A DNA stretch of 64,000 bases from Smittia aterrima (lineage: Eukaryota > Arthropoda > Insecta > Diptera > Chironomidae), in the NCBI GenBank assembly GCA_033063855.1, contig CP093830.1, positions 19,406,854-19,470,853 on the forward strand. Reading direction: 5' to 3'. The translations under genes were made by a program, and so were the position numbers. The notes below the pieces were generated by a model. The model did no database searches and was not told the origin of the DNA. It saw only the letters and a program-made list of their open reading frames with translations. This document shows positions 12,701-27,700 of this stretch, piece by piece; the first letter of the stretch is position 1, and each line of letters starts with the position of its first letter.

Positions 12701-15700
12701 TCGTCGTTTTTGTTAGTGTTACGTCGAAGTCGAAAGCTCATGAGACCCCGAGTTGGCGAGTTATATGAGATAGAAGGAGAGAGAGAGAGAAAGGAAAGTT
12801 TGTCTTTAGATTCTAATTCAATAGAGCGAACACAGGACGGACGTCGGGAATGGAAAGGCGTACGAAACGAGCTTTGGGAATTGTTTGGCTGCTCGGTCTT
12901 CCACCCAGCCTGCTCACACGCTTGTCAGGGAGATTTAAATCAAACAAAAAAGCGAATTCACATGCAATTCACAAACCCCCTCGACACACAACATCACATC
13001 CACAAATATTTCAACAAATGTTGTGAATTTCTTCTTTTTTTTTGCCATCGCCTCATGCGCTTCATCCGCATATCTAGTTTATCTCTCGCTCACTCTCCTG
13101 TTTTTCGATTTATGTGAGGTTATTTGGTATGCTGGACAGGCACACATTACGTTCTCCGCAAATTTATCACAATAACCCCTCAATTTCGGAAAGTGAGTAT
13201 CGAAGCACATCTAAAGAATCGAAGAGAACGAAAATGATGGCATCGCATATTTATCTCGATGAGAATTTCTTTCTGCAATAAAAAAAGAAACTCGCCTCTT
13301 AAAAAATATTTCCGCACATTCCCACACGAAGTTTCTGCATTCCTGAATTATTTAAACTTGAAATATTGAATGAGAATTACAGATTCAAATGGCATTCACC
13401 GATAAGTCTTAAATAAATTTTCGCTTAATGTCCTCAACTCTCTCACTCACTCAGCCGTTTGGTGTGAATGAAAACTGGGTTAATATCCTCGAGAATCGTC
13501 TTGATAAATTTCCGGTCTGCAGTTCTCCAATATTCGAGATAAGAGCGAGGGCGGAACGGTTAATGGGCAGCTGCTCCAGACTAGTTGATTTTCCTTAATG
13601 TCATTTTCTTCATTCTTCTGCCACCTTTTAGTATCGTTGCGCTATCGTCTTTCTCTCTCTCTCTCTCTCTCTCACTCGACTACCGTGACTTGAGTAGATT
13701 TTCAAAGCTTTTACTTCATTCGATGTCGTCTTTTCGGCATACGCTGCTGACAAACAAAAAAGGAAAAGACTTCGAGGAAGTGAGTGAGAGAGAGAAGTGA
13801 ACTGCTGTGGACAGCAATTATGCCAAAAATTAATCAACGTAATTCCGTTTACGTAATATCACTAATTAATCACATTTATCAATTAATGACAATATTACAA
13901 GGAAAGGAAATAAAGCTTGTTTGAGTTATAAATCATATTTCGAGGCTTAGTGTCTTTAGAATGCAAACCTCAGCAAAAGTCTCGTAATTCAATTGCAAGA
14001 CTCGTAGTTCTTTAATGCTCAACGTCCCGTTTAGTCTTCTTTATTCGTCTTGGGGTTGGAAAGCAATCAATTCCACCTTGATAGTTATTCTTTCCTTCCT
14101 TCTTTTCAATCGCTTTTCATTTCCATTAAAGATTTTACCAAACGAGAGTCGATTTTGGGTTCTTTTCAACTCTGACACGAGAAACACGAGAAAATAAAAT
14201 AAACAGATGACGAATGCTTTGAAATCCCTTCTCCTTTCGAGTCGTCTTGTTTTTAAGTGCTTTCGACATAAAACTTTTATTTTATTCGATGTTTCCTCGA
14301 GTCTCGACAACGACTCTGTCTCAGTCTGTTGTTGTTGAGAAGTCTCATTTGTCAAGTTTATATTCTGATCTTTCACTCCGGCTCTGCTGCTTGTTATTCT
14401 TCACAAACAATATTGATTTTCAATCACACCAAAGGCTGTTCCTCTCACCCTTACAGCTCTGATATAATTAAAAGTAAACAGGCGAGCAACGCCTTGAGAT
14501 GTCGAAACTATCGTCTTCTCATGCGATAGCGTGCTTGAGAGCAATTTTCATCCGAGTGAATGTGTGATCTCCTTCGTTCTCTGCGACAAAACATTTTTCA
14601 TTTTTCTCTTTCCTTATTACAAACACAACACAACAAAGTTTTCCTTTTTTTGCGCCTCCAGTTTCATAAATAAATCGCTTTTCTTCTCTCTTGACATTTA
14701 AGATTCGCTGCAGTTAAAAAGATCACAAAGATATAGTTTGGAGAAGAAGTTTCTCGAGAGGAAGAGGAAACGAAATTTATCGTTATAGCATATTTCGCTT
14801 TTGGGTCATTTGGTTTTTTTTTCTCTATTCGTGTTGATGCATTTTTCACCGAACGTTTGATTTGAGTGCAGCAAAGCTACATAGTTTCATAAAAAGTGCC
14901 ACTTAAATAAAAATTTATGTTTGTTGGCGCATATTTTTTCGATTTTTGTGTTTTTGTGAATAATAAATTATTTGATGTAGGTTTTCCTCTTGCTTCTCCC
15001 CCTGGCGAGGCATGAAAAAAAAACTTTCCCGAGCTTCCAGTGCGATGTTGCGTACACAAAGCAAAAATCCAACAGAAATAGTTTTAACTTTTAAATCAAA
15101 TTAAACTTTTAAAAGCACAGCCACATTTGTTCAAACGAAGCGAATATCATGACGACGCTTCTCTCTATAACATTTTTACGAGAAGCTCTGAGTGTGTGTC
15201 TGAGTGTGTGTTGTACCGACGAGAAAGCATTTCGAGAGTTTATGTGAACGAAAATGGAAAAACTTTTTTTTTAAGCTGACTGGGTTGCACAATATTTTTT
15301 TGTGCTTATTTTTCATTTTAACTTTATAAGCATAAATCTCGGGAAAAATGCTTAATGTCTGCAAAATGATACACTGCCTTTGTCTCCCAGTCCAACTATA
15401 AATGTTTCAAAGCGGCAAAGAGTTTATCATTCGAGTTTGCTGAGCTTTCCGAGGACAAATGAAGCTGTTAAAATGTGCGTTCGTCTATTTCCAAATGAAT
15501 CGCCAAAGCATTTGAGAGAACGATTGCTCCAGTCGCTCAAATCGTGCTCATCGTTCAATGACTTCAAATCAAAATGAAAAAGTATTATCGCTTGGAGAAT
15601 AATGATTAACCGAGAGTGAATGTTTCCGAAAATGTAAATCGGAAAACTTTACTCCGGATGTCGACCAATTATAATTCCCGGGGAACTCATATTTAACACA

Positions 15701-18700
15701 AAAGACAAGTAGGAAAAAGTTTTTCGAAGTGAATAATTTTGTGGAAAGAACTTTCAGCTTAGCGAGTTTTTGGGGTGAACATACTGAGGTGGAGTGAGTC
15801 AAAAGTGAGACACAGAAGGGAAAGCGAGCTGAAGAGAAAAAAGTTTTTCTCGACTAAGGTGAAGTTATAAAGCATGACGCAGAAAATTCGTTTCTCGCTG
15901 CATGAAGACGGAAAGAGGAAAAGCTGCGAACTGAAGAAGATTGAAAACATCTTAATTTGAATTTAATAGAAAAAAAAATATGACAAGGAAAATCCGCTTC
16001 AAATACCTTTAATCCCGTTTGCTTTGCTATCGTTCTCTGTGCAGTTTAATATCATTTGATGCTCAAATTACAAACAGAGCCTTGAGAAAATAAATTTGCG
16101 CAGTCGAATAGAATAACGACGAGGATGGGAAATCGTCGACTAGGGAATTCTCTGATGAGAAGCTCGATTATCAAACATTTCATATTTCAACTCTCCTGAC
16201 AGCGGATAACATTACAGCTAAACAAATATTGATTAAGGAGTTATTAATCGCCCAACTTTTTTTGCGCGTTATGCTCCTCTCTCTCTCACTCACTCACACT
16301 CGTTATGCATAAGCGACTGTCAGTCGAAGCCTTTATTCTCAAATTCGGGTCATACAAGGACGAACATCGCTTGATTCGATCAAAAACTGTTTTCGATGAT
16401 ATCAAGTTAAAAAGCGACGAGCTTGTTGATAAATTCGATCTGCTTATTTTCATCTTTTCATCGTTTCTCTCTCTCTGTCTCACTCATCCATTTATGTTTC
16501 GTGAAAATTCGATTCAAGTTATACAATCTCTCAACATCATCGTTATCAATTTTAAAGCACATTCTGTACACTGCCAGACACGATGAAAATCAGGTTTCTT
16601 CGAATGAGAACCTTAGAGTAGGAGATGAAAGCGGTAACAAAGTATTAATATTTATTATTGCCGCGTCATACAGCAAACATATGGGTTCGCAAGCAAACGA
16701 AAGAGCGAGCGAGAGAGAAGCGGAAGACGATAAATTTGCATTGAGCTGCTCCACGCTAAAATGTTTGTCGTGTCACGGGCGGGACTGGAAAGGGCCAGGA
16801 AGGCGCCTTCATTCAATTAAATTCTTTAAAAATTTCTGATTCATCATGATGAAGATGAGAAAAACAGGATAAGGCCAGAGATGATTAGACACCAGATTGC
16901 CGTCGTACATGTCTAAGTCTTACGTATTACGTTTCATTCATCAAACAAGGATTATCTTTATGCTTCGAGATGAAAAATATCGAGACTTGTGTACATGTTT
17001 GTAGGTGTTTTACTTTCTAGCTCAGCCTGATGATAAAATTGAACGACAAACAAAAGCTCGTACATGGAGATTTTGTCGAAAATCTCACACGCAAGACGAC
17101 AGACGAGATGTTCAGTCTTCAAATTACGGTTCGTTCAAAGGGGAGGCTGAGAATGTTTGTGTGGATATAGATTATTCGATATTCTTTCACGTAATTCTCG
17201 AACGACAAACAGTAATAAGAGAATTTTCCAATTTTCATTTGGATTAAACAGCTTTAATCTACGAACATTTATTCATCACAGATTGAACCTTCAAAAACAC
17301 CTCTCCGCCATTTCTCGTCGCTTAGTTCATTGAAAACGCAGAAGAAATACAGAAAATGTGTTTACGAATTAAATTTCTGAGAAAATCGAAGCTTTTCTTC
17401 GCAACAAGAGCTCAGATCGATGGTTTCAAATGAAAAAGTTCCGTTTCAGTTGAAAAGAGCAATTGATTGATAGAATTTTCACATAGAGAAAATAGTTACT
17501 CAATAAATAAGCGCAAACTGCAATTCAACAGCAAAAGCAAAGGAGAACGAATGAAACTGCATTTCCATCAGAAAATTCTTTTTTTCTTTTTCTTTCTCGC
17601 AAATCTGAACGGAGCGAAAAAAAAGTTATTTCTTTCCAAGATGAGGGAAGAGGAAAGTTTGTTGAAATTGAAAAGATTGGAGTGAGGACGATGATGGTGA
17701 TGGAAGAAGAAAGTTTCCTGATTCATGAGAACAGCTAACGCGATTTGATTGTTGAGCTGTTTTTGTTACTCAACCGATGAACAAATCCCGCAAACAAAAA
17801 TACTTAGATATGATGTAAATGCCAGTGATTGCATTCATATGGATGTCGAAAACTAATTCCGGTGAAAGAAAGAAAGAATTAAACACAAATGTTTGTTTTT
17901 TTTTATACTCGACGATGAAACGAGAGAAAACAGAAAAGTTTTCAAATAAAAAACGAAAAACTTTTATTCCTTTTTTGTCTGCTCCAAGTTCGAGCTTTTC
18001 GGGTTGAAGTCTAACAAACATATAAGTTGAGAAGCAAAGCAGAGGCGAATGAGGATGGGATTATATTATGCTTGTGATGATACGAGAGCTCAGCTCTTAA
18101 AGTTTATAATGTGCTCACAGTTCCTTTTGGAATGATGCTTCGTTCCTTTATCAGCAGAATCCATTTTCAATTGCTTATGTACATTATCTTCAATGTTTTA
18201 TGCATACGACAGCTTTGTTGCAGTTGTGGGTCAATCACTTTTTAAGTGTTTGCTACTATGGAGCTTCTGTCGATGCTGAAAGCTTTTAGATTCACAAAGA
18301 GGAGGAGGAAATTTACTGACTACATATTTCAAGCTCTGTTGATTTTCTCTTCTCTACACATTGAAATTATTCTCTTATTTCCTTTCGTTTCTTTTTTCCA
18401 GTTCCTCCTGAACGCATCAGCATACGAGACGAATCGAACTCGGAGCGGAATAGTGTCGTGGGACCATACAGTGAAGGCGACACGATGAAGCTAAAATGCG
18501 ATGTGTTTGGTGGTAGACCAACTCCGAACGTAACTTGGTTTCGCGATGGAATTGTAATGACAAGCGACACATTTCTGGTGCCCAGCGGGCGAAACCTTCG
18601 AAGTGAAATCATAATAGAACGTTTAAGTAGACAAGACTTGAATTCTAGGTTTACATGTAAAGCAATAAATCATCTTAGAGCGACACCTGTAGAAGCATCC

Positions 18701-21700
18701 GTCCAATTAGACATGAATTGTAAGCTCATTAAGTTTCATCCGAACGCTGTCCAACGAAACTCTTTTCTCTTTCAACAGTTGCTCCATTAAATATTCGCTT
18801 ATTAGGAGCGCATCAACATCAACCTCTTTCGGCCGGACGTAGATATGATTTGTTATGTCAAAGTGCTGGCTCTCGACCTCCAGCTGTTATAACATGGTTT
18901 CGAGATTCCGAGCGTTTAGATAGGACAACTGAAACAGTATGTATCGCATTTAAATATGATGATTGATAGAATATTTGAATATTTTTCCCCGCTAGCCTTT
19001 CTCGCCTGCTCTAGATTTATTTAAATGCTCGGCAGATGCGATCTAATAATAATGATAAATTCCTTTTTATGAGGGCAAACAAGCTCACTCGCTTCACTTG
19101 CTTCGCCTATCCAAATGGAGCGGCACTGAGCCAATTTCAATCCCATATCCTAATACGAAGTCTACGACGACGATGACGACCTTCTTGTTGTGCTCGACAC
19201 TCTCCTCTTTCTCGCTCTTTCTCTCGCATCACACATCATAAAACGAAATCCGTTTCAAAGCATATTTATCCTTTAAATCCCTATGAGGTGTCATTCCCTT
19301 TTTTTTCAGTCATTGCTTTCTATTTTGCCGAAGAGCATCGCCACCACCGACGATGAAGAAGAAATATTATTCTATATTCGTAAAGCTTACATCCGTTATT
19401 CTAACTACATAGAATTTATACTTTCATATGTGAAATATTTAAATATTATGCAAATATCGCGTTGTGAAAAATATGTATTGCCCTGTTTCAAGCTCTCATG
19501 TTCACATGTGCTTTTGCCAAATAGATGCGAACAGCAAGTTCTCGACGAGCGGCAGCAGCGAGCGAGCGAAAGAAAAGAAAAGAAAAAACCCATTTCAAAA
19601 GTGAAGGAAAGATCGATTGATTCACTGCAAAATAATGTGTGTGTAGATGTTTTCTAACGTAATAACATGTCTTCGGAACGGAAAATTTGATTTATGAATA
19701 GTTTTTCTTATTCACTTTCTCATTCCGTTATCGTTCGCTTCCTTACACTCTAAATCACGAGACAGCAAAGCGCTAGCTACTTTCTATAGAAGGAAAGAAT
19801 GAAGGAAGCAGATTGAGCAACACAATTGAGTTTACTTTCCTTACTGACACTGTATTCACTTCTTTCTTTATTTTTCTTCTTTGCAGACATCGAGTGACGG
19901 TAATCAAACGACGAGTACGTTATCAATTACTCTAAGCCGCTCAGATGCTGGCAAGTATTTGTCATGCAAAGCGTACAATCACATGTCACCTTCAGAGGCA
20001 CTCGAAGACGGCTGGAGATTAGACATTCAATGTGAGTAAACGAGAGGAGCTTCTTTCAAGTGTGTTATCAAATTGTTTGAATCAATCGGTTGTCGTAACA
20101 TTGCAACCCTATCGTCGTCGTCGTCGCCTCGTTTTAGCCAGACAACTACAATTATAATCACTGAATAGAATGACTTTTGAATGCAAGTCGTTATCCATTT
20201 TATCCACGTTCCAACAGACTTCATTTGAACTCTTTTAAGCAAGTTATGAACTGTCATTGATTGGACTCGACACTCTTGCTTCTTATCTCACTTTCAGAGC
20301 TTTAAGGACACGAAGCACTCGAGCGGGAGAACGAACGAATATGTTTACATAGACAAGCATTTTCTTTAACGAGTTTTCTTCGTCTACTCGTCGAGAATAG
20401 ATGAGAAGATTCTTTTTTTTCTTTTTCACTTTCATACTTTGTTTAAAGTGAACGAAAGAAATTAAATTACACAAGACGATTCTACCATTGTACAGCAAAC
20501 AAGCCATTTCCCTCAGTCAATTTTCCTTTTTTTCCAATCTCCCTTTTCCTCTTCCATCCTTTGTTTGAATGTTTTGTTGTAGTTCTGCGACTTGCGAAAG
20601 GAAAACAAAATTAATTTTTTTTCTTGTTCTGCAACAACAGGGAGAAAGCTTTAGTGAATTAAACCAGTAACATTGAAAACGAAGAACATTGATTTTCTTC
20701 CTTTGTCGGACGTGGAGAGAGAGAGAGAAAGCTCTTTTCTTTTGGGGAATTGGAAAACGGATCGCATATTGATTTTCTATTAGACGGTCTTTTCCAATTC
20801 CTTTCGGTTTATAAACAAATTATCAAATGTACATTCGACTGGCGAGCGAGTGAGGAGCTTTTCCTTTCATTCTTCATTGCCGTTACCAGCTTAGTCTCAT
20901 GCTCGAGAAGTCGCATCGAGATCAATGAATTCCATTCCAGAGGCAAATGGCGAATCAATAAGTAATAAATCAATGCCTCTTTGTCGTCCTCGTCGTCGGT
21001 TGGTCTTTGCGGAAGCCTCTGAAAGCTGCAAAGACATCTGGAATGAATAAAAGACTAACATGACTTGGGTGAAGGGATGAAAATGTCTTCTGATAAATAT
21101 TTGCTTTTGGGATTCTCATGCGAGGGTATTTTCGGGTCATCTCTCACGATAACCTTTGAAAAGGGAACTCAATTAAAAATTTAATAAAGAACCGAGCGAT
21201 AAAAGGTTTTAATATTTTCACAATCACTTCCTGAGCACATTCTGCCATCGGCTGCCGCTTGACTGGACCAGAAGAAGCAAAAAAAAAACGTGAAAATTCG
21301 AAAATCATTCATCGCTTGCCGGTTCGGAATTTTTTTATCGTTTCATTGGAAGTATTAGTTCCAACATTTTTTTTTGCCCTCCTCTGCTACCTTTTATGTC
21401 ATATTTTATCACTCTCATCCCATTTTTTAATGGACGTTTGAATCTGGCGGGGAACAGAGAGCAAAGCAACATTAAATGAAAATCAATAGCTCGAACACAA
21501 ATTGCAAAATAATTGAAATAACTTTAATAGGAGAGAATGGGGAGGAACTCAATATAATTGCTATTCGAAAGCACCTGCCAGGTGAATAGAGAACAGAACT
21601 CGCTCGAGGTACAGAGAGAGAGAGTAGAGCGGACGCTTTAAATTCATAATCAAATTATAGAACTCGGAATGAAATTCTAATGAAGTTTTTGGCTAAACTC

Positions 21701-24700
21701 GAAGCATTCGAGGAGAAGGCTTCGCACAGTCATTCACATCCGGCTTTAGCTTCCGATAATTAAAAACTGTTCCGATTGATTCAGATTGTTTGTCTTTTAT
21801 TTACATAAATAAATAAACGTCGTATGTTTATATATTTTTGGTATTAATTAACAGACGTGCCAGAGACGAGCGTGCGATTGGGCAGTTCATTAGATCCCGA
21901 TACGATTCGTGAGGGTACCGATGTCTACTTCGACTGTATCGTTACGGCCCATCCTGGAGTCTACAAAGTCGAATGGCGACATAATGTAGGTTGAGAGGAT
22001 AATAAAAATATATTTTGTATTTTTATTCCGAAGCTTGGATTTCTGCCTCGCTCGTTTTTCACCTTTCACACCGGAAAAAGGATTTTTTTCATTAATTTTT
22101 CATGCCGTTCTTTCTCCTATTTCCTGATTCTGCTACTGCTGCTCTTTCCCGTTGGACAACTCTGGTGTTGTTATTCACCATTTACATCGTTTAAAACACA
22201 AAAAAAAAACATACAACAGGGTCGTCAGTTACCGCACAACATTTCCCAAGGTGTTATAATCAGCAACCATTCGCTAGTGCTGCAAAGTGTTTCACGTACG
22301 ACGGCCGGAAATTATTCATGTGTTGGGTACAATGCTGAGGGTGATGGAGAAAGTTTACCATTCGAATTGAATGTGATGTGTAAGTAATTTTTCTACTTTT
22401 CCGTGTCTCGGTATCTACTTTGATTTCTTTGCGTTCGTTTCCTTCGCTCTTTTAATCCAATTGATTTGGCAATTTGTAAGTTGAAGGAATCTGATGTGTG
22501 ACCTTTATTTCTTTCTCCTTCCTGCTTTCATTCAACCATTTTCATAACAAATATCAAATTTCCAATTCAACAGATGCTCCAACATGCGCCCCGCTGTAAG
22601 TATTGCGAAACTATTCTTCTTTCCGATCCTTCTGAGTTTTTTTTATTTCACTTCGAGAAAAATCATTTATTTCTTTCCTTCTCTCTCTTTCCTGTTGCCC
22701 CAAACAACAACCATTAGACAACCAAGAGTGTACGGAGTAGCGAAGCAGGAAAATGCTCAAATCAAGTGTATCGTTGACGCAAATCCACCGGAAGTCGATT
22801 TCAAATGGACATTCAATAATTCAGCTGAGAGCATTGATGTCGCCGCCAGTCATGTATCACGTCATGGTAAGCAACAAGAGTCCTAACGACGGAAATATTT
22901 AACTCAATTTGTGCTCGTCGAGGGTGCCGATGTTGTTGAGTCGAATATTCATAATTAAAATATTACCTCACCGTTTTCTCATTACATTGCAGGAACATCA
23001 TCGTTTGTTTCATATACTCCAATGACTGAATTAGATTATGGAACATTGTTGTGCTCGGCTACCAACAAAATTGGAAAACAAAAACATCCTTGTATATTTC
23101 ACATCATCGCTGCAGGTACGTAAAGCCTCTCACTGTGTCTATCTCCCTCTCTCTCATTTACTCTTATTTCGCTTGCTCGCAGCGATCCATATAATAAATG
23201 ATTCTTAATATTTGATGGTGAATTATGATTGAGATAGCGTGGAATGGGATGGATCATAAAGACAGAGGGAGGAAGGCTCGTTGACGATGCGTAAGCACAT
23301 TCAAATCAACAGGAGCCCGTCGGAAGAAAGGCCTGTCAAGGCGTTAAAAATTTGATGGAAGTGAAAAGTTCCACGTCATGATCTCGAAAGCTTTACGTAC
23401 TTAGCTCACACTCCCTCCTTCCCTCCAACCAGCTCTTTTTTTCCCTTTATTTCTTACGCGATACTTTTATGAAAACATAAAAATTTCCACAAAATTGAAC
23501 TTTGAAAAAGTTTGCAACGCGATATACTCAAACAAAATGAAGGGAAACAAGAGCGCTTCGCAATGAACTCTCATCATCATACGATGTACTCAAGTCACCT
23601 GTAAAGTTTACACATGTTGAGCTTCGTCGTGATGAGTTTCGAGTTTTCGCTTGAAAAATATTTTAATAATCTTTCCGATAGGAAAGGGCTTGAGTCGTCT
23701 AAATAAAATTAATGTGCGAGAGTCGAGTCAATACGAACATCTGAGGGAAAATTGTTTGCTATAACATGAAACCCGAGACAAGGATAGGCCTCAATATATC
23801 TTCAATCTAGTTTCAATATCAGATTAAGCTCAACTATCAAATGAAATATGTTCTCGGAAGGATGGATGAAGCCCCATCCATGTTATGGCTTCTCATTCCA
23901 TAATCGAAATGCCTGAGTTTATGTAACGATCAAACATCCTGGAGATATGTATGCGAGGCAAACACATGTAAACTTTCTCACAAATAAAATAACGAAATTT
24001 ATTTAGTTTTAATTGATATCAAATTTATGTTGCTTTGATATTCCGGAGCGGCTTGATGCAAATGCCGGAGCGGCTCGACTCGACTCGTATGAGAACTTTC
24101 ATCGTAAACTTTATTATGTTTTGGGAAACATTATTTCATGCATATACGAATTCTCTGACGCCGCCTAGAACAAACAAAAATCCCAGTAGCAATGATAAAC
24201 AACATTTGATCCTTAATGGGAAATCTTGTTTGCTAAATGTTGATGGTAAACGTTGAAACACATTTTGCCGCTTCGAAGGAAGTCGTGTTGGAAAGACTTT
24301 AATGCTTTCTGCTGTTACATTTATGGCAAGAGCGAGTGAGTTGACGTTCAGTAATTTTAAGACTTGTATTCGATTCGGAAAAGCTAGAGAGAGAGCTTTC
24401 GACATCATGAAGTAAACACAAACATTCTCCGTCCTCAAAATTAATATTTCGTTCGTTAATTAAAATCTGCGGGAACGCAAGTAGCTTTGTTGCTTCTTCT
24501 CCTCTTGCCGTTGTCAATACTGCAAAATTGATTTGCATTTAAATCAATGAAATGGAAAAACGTTATGGATTGTTTGTGATTAAACATTGAGCGTATTTTG
24601 CAATTTGAAAACATAATTTATTCATTAGCACTTCACCTCTTTCCGAACTTCGCGGGTCACCCCCACACCTGAAATTATATTTGATTTTGTTTATAAGTGC

Positions 24701-27700
24701 GGTTTGTTGTTTAAGCGATCTCAGGGAATTACGATTTCTGATTATAATTGAAAATGGCAATCATTGGCGAATCATTCTTTTTTAATGGCTTTCCATTCGA
24801 CGAGATATCGAAGCGAAGCGACGTTAGATTCTGAAGGGCACTCGCTTGCCTGAAGGTGAAGAAGAGAAGCGGATCCTCGTTAAGATGTTATCTGCTTGAG
24901 AAATTGCGCAAAACCTCGAGCACCCAACGACGCCCATCCACCTTTTGTCACCAGGGAGAGAGAGCAAAACTTTGCTAACTACTAACTGTACAACGATTTA
25001 ATTTTATGTTCGGAGCAATTAATGTTTATGGAGAGGAAAAAAGTATGAAACATCCTCCCGGCTGACTTGGTGTCCTTCGAAAGCATAAAATAGCAATAAT
25101 GATGTTATAAATAAGCCCAATTTTTTTCACTTATAAATAATTGGTTTTTCTTATTCGACATTTTTTTTCGTTTTCCAAAAAACTCTCTGAAAATAAGTTT
25201 CACGCTCGCTACACTTATTCGTCGTTTTCTTTCTGCTATTTCCGCCTTCCTCGTTTCGTACCGACTTCAACATTAAGCGATGAAAAGAAGGACGAGAGAT
25301 GAAGGCTGAGATTATATGTCCGGAGCAGTGTGGCTCTAATTTTCGAGCGGTCAATGTTTTTGACATATCTAGAGACTCGCAAATTCTGATAACACTGGAC
25401 TGGTCAAGGCTGAATCAATCAACTTCTGTTTACCTCATCAAATGAGCTTCTGCTTTCGAGCTCTTTGTTTTAAAAGACTCATCTGCTTCCGACACACTGA
25501 AAAGTTCGCATCGAAAAGAAAAAACGCATAAAAATGTTGTAAATTTTCTTTTGAGGTTGTTAAAGATACAAACAACCAGCCAATGGCTTAATTCTTTAAT
25601 ATACATCTCGTGGATGTTCACTCACTCACACACAGCCTCGACAGACTTGGCAATGACACCAACAGTAACACACTTTCTGCGGCGAAATGAGCTTGCTGCC
25701 GAGAGGAGAAAGAAAAGTTTTATTATTTCAATTTACCGTTGAGCGAGGACGACGACGATGAGAGGTGGGTGAGAGTGAGAGAGAGAGGATGAAAAGTTTC
25801 CATTTCCCAAGATGTATAGAAAGTAGCAAAAAATTATTTAATAATATTATCATAAGCAAGAAAACGGGAAAGAAAGAAAAGAAAAAAAAAGGATGCAAAA
25901 CATTTTCAGTTGAGTTAAAGTAAAAATTGCTAAGGGTGTTAGCATGAAGCGCGAGGAGCCAAGAGACTTTCGAGAAGTTTAATACAGTTTCGTGTTTCTT
26001 GTGAGAGAGCAACGAAAGTTTCGACGAGGGGTGGAAAAAGTTTCTCGTTTCGGGATCATAAAAAATTATTTATTTTTCATGGAAATTACGAAGCATTAAC
26101 AGACGAAAATCAAACAGCAACTTTGTCATTTCATTTGCCACAGCGCGGTAATTAAAAGCTCTTCGGAATCTCTTTCGCCTTGGCTTTTATAATCGACTTA
26201 GGAAATCGCTCGGAATTGGAAACAATTTTCAGACCATTTTTCTCGCTATATCGTTCGTCTTTATGGCGCGCAAAGGCGAAACTTTGAACGCTTTCGAATC
26301 ACTTTAGTTGACGAAAAAGTTTTTCCATTCAACTTTCTACCTTCATCACGCGTGTTCGCTTGGGGTTCGTTGAATGAAAGCAAAACGATGAACATTCAAC
26401 TTAGATAGAAGCTAAGAATTCAGGAATGGAACTTTTTCACACTCGAAGTCATGTTGCGTTGATTCAACGAAGAGCAACCTTCTGCTCAACTTTGAGCTTT
26501 GGCATGAAATGTAAATATTTTCGAGGAATTTGAAAGCCGCGTTGGTTTCATTTTTCAAATTCCATTCCCTTCGTGATTCTCCGCAGGATGCTTTTATAAA
26601 CATAAAGATATCACATTCACGCTGTTGTAAATGTTTTTTTTTCCTTCTCTTTTTTCACTCTTTGCGTCTTTCGAAGGAGAAAACGTCGCTGCTGCTGTTT
26701 GTGCCTGCAAAGTGTTTTCAATAAATTACGTCACCGACCGTAACTTTCGTGCCATAAACGGAGTTTAATTGAGTTCACGCAATTCCGCGATTACGCCTCC
26801 AAACACTTCACCGTCTTCCCCGTTTCCGACTTCCTCATTCTACGAGAAGACTAAAAGCGAATGAAAATAAATTAAATTAATATGATGGTTCGCTTTCCAT
26901 AACTTTCCGTTCTTCTGCCGTTCAAGTTCAGTTCACCTCGAACGCTTTCTTTCTCTTTTTTTTTTTGTTTGTTGATGTAATGGCAATCTTACTCTCAGAG
27001 CCATTTTACATTTTGACTTGTTGTTATCATTGTGCAGGGAAAAAAAATGAAAATTCTCCTCACAGCTCCACGTCCTCGGATGTCGCTCGTTGTTCCTGCT
27101 GAGCAAACACGGTTTTTCAATGTTTTCAGATCGCACATTTAAAATTCTAATGAAAAAATAATAAACCAAATAATGGAAATTGAAATGAAATTTATGATGA
27201 AAATTATGCAAAGTCGTTTTTCTGACGCTTCGCCGCGCTCTCAATCTCGACGTCCTTCTTATATTTCGTCTTTGGACGACAAGCTTTGCTTATGACAGAT
27301 GAAGTGCTTGACAAATTCGTTTAGACGTTTAGCAACTGACTTCATCTTCATTTTAATTTTTTTTTCTCTATTCTCCCTCTCTCTTCATCAGGACGACCAG
27401 ATCAAGTGCACAATTGTACCATTACAAACATTTCTATGACTTCGATGTCGCTTCGCTGCAATGAAGGATTTAACGGTGGTTTGACACAACAGTTCATGCT
27501 TGAAGTGAGAGATTCACAGACGAGTGAACTAAGAGCCAATTATTCATCTCCAGTTCCGCGCTTCACTGTTAACAGTTTAATGCCAAGCGCAATTTATTTG
27601 GCTTCCGTTTATGCATTCAATTCGAAAGGTCGCTCTGATCCAACAATTGTGCAAGCGGCCATGCTTCGTATGCCAGAAAAGCAACCAACCGGCGAAAAGG

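Noticed and set aside
12617..13117. 166-codon + strand ORF in Side-like intron 4
   Set aside because: Ser/Arg/His-rich, no domain, contains GA-repeat-coded RERER stretches, and lies in an intron; the start has no support.
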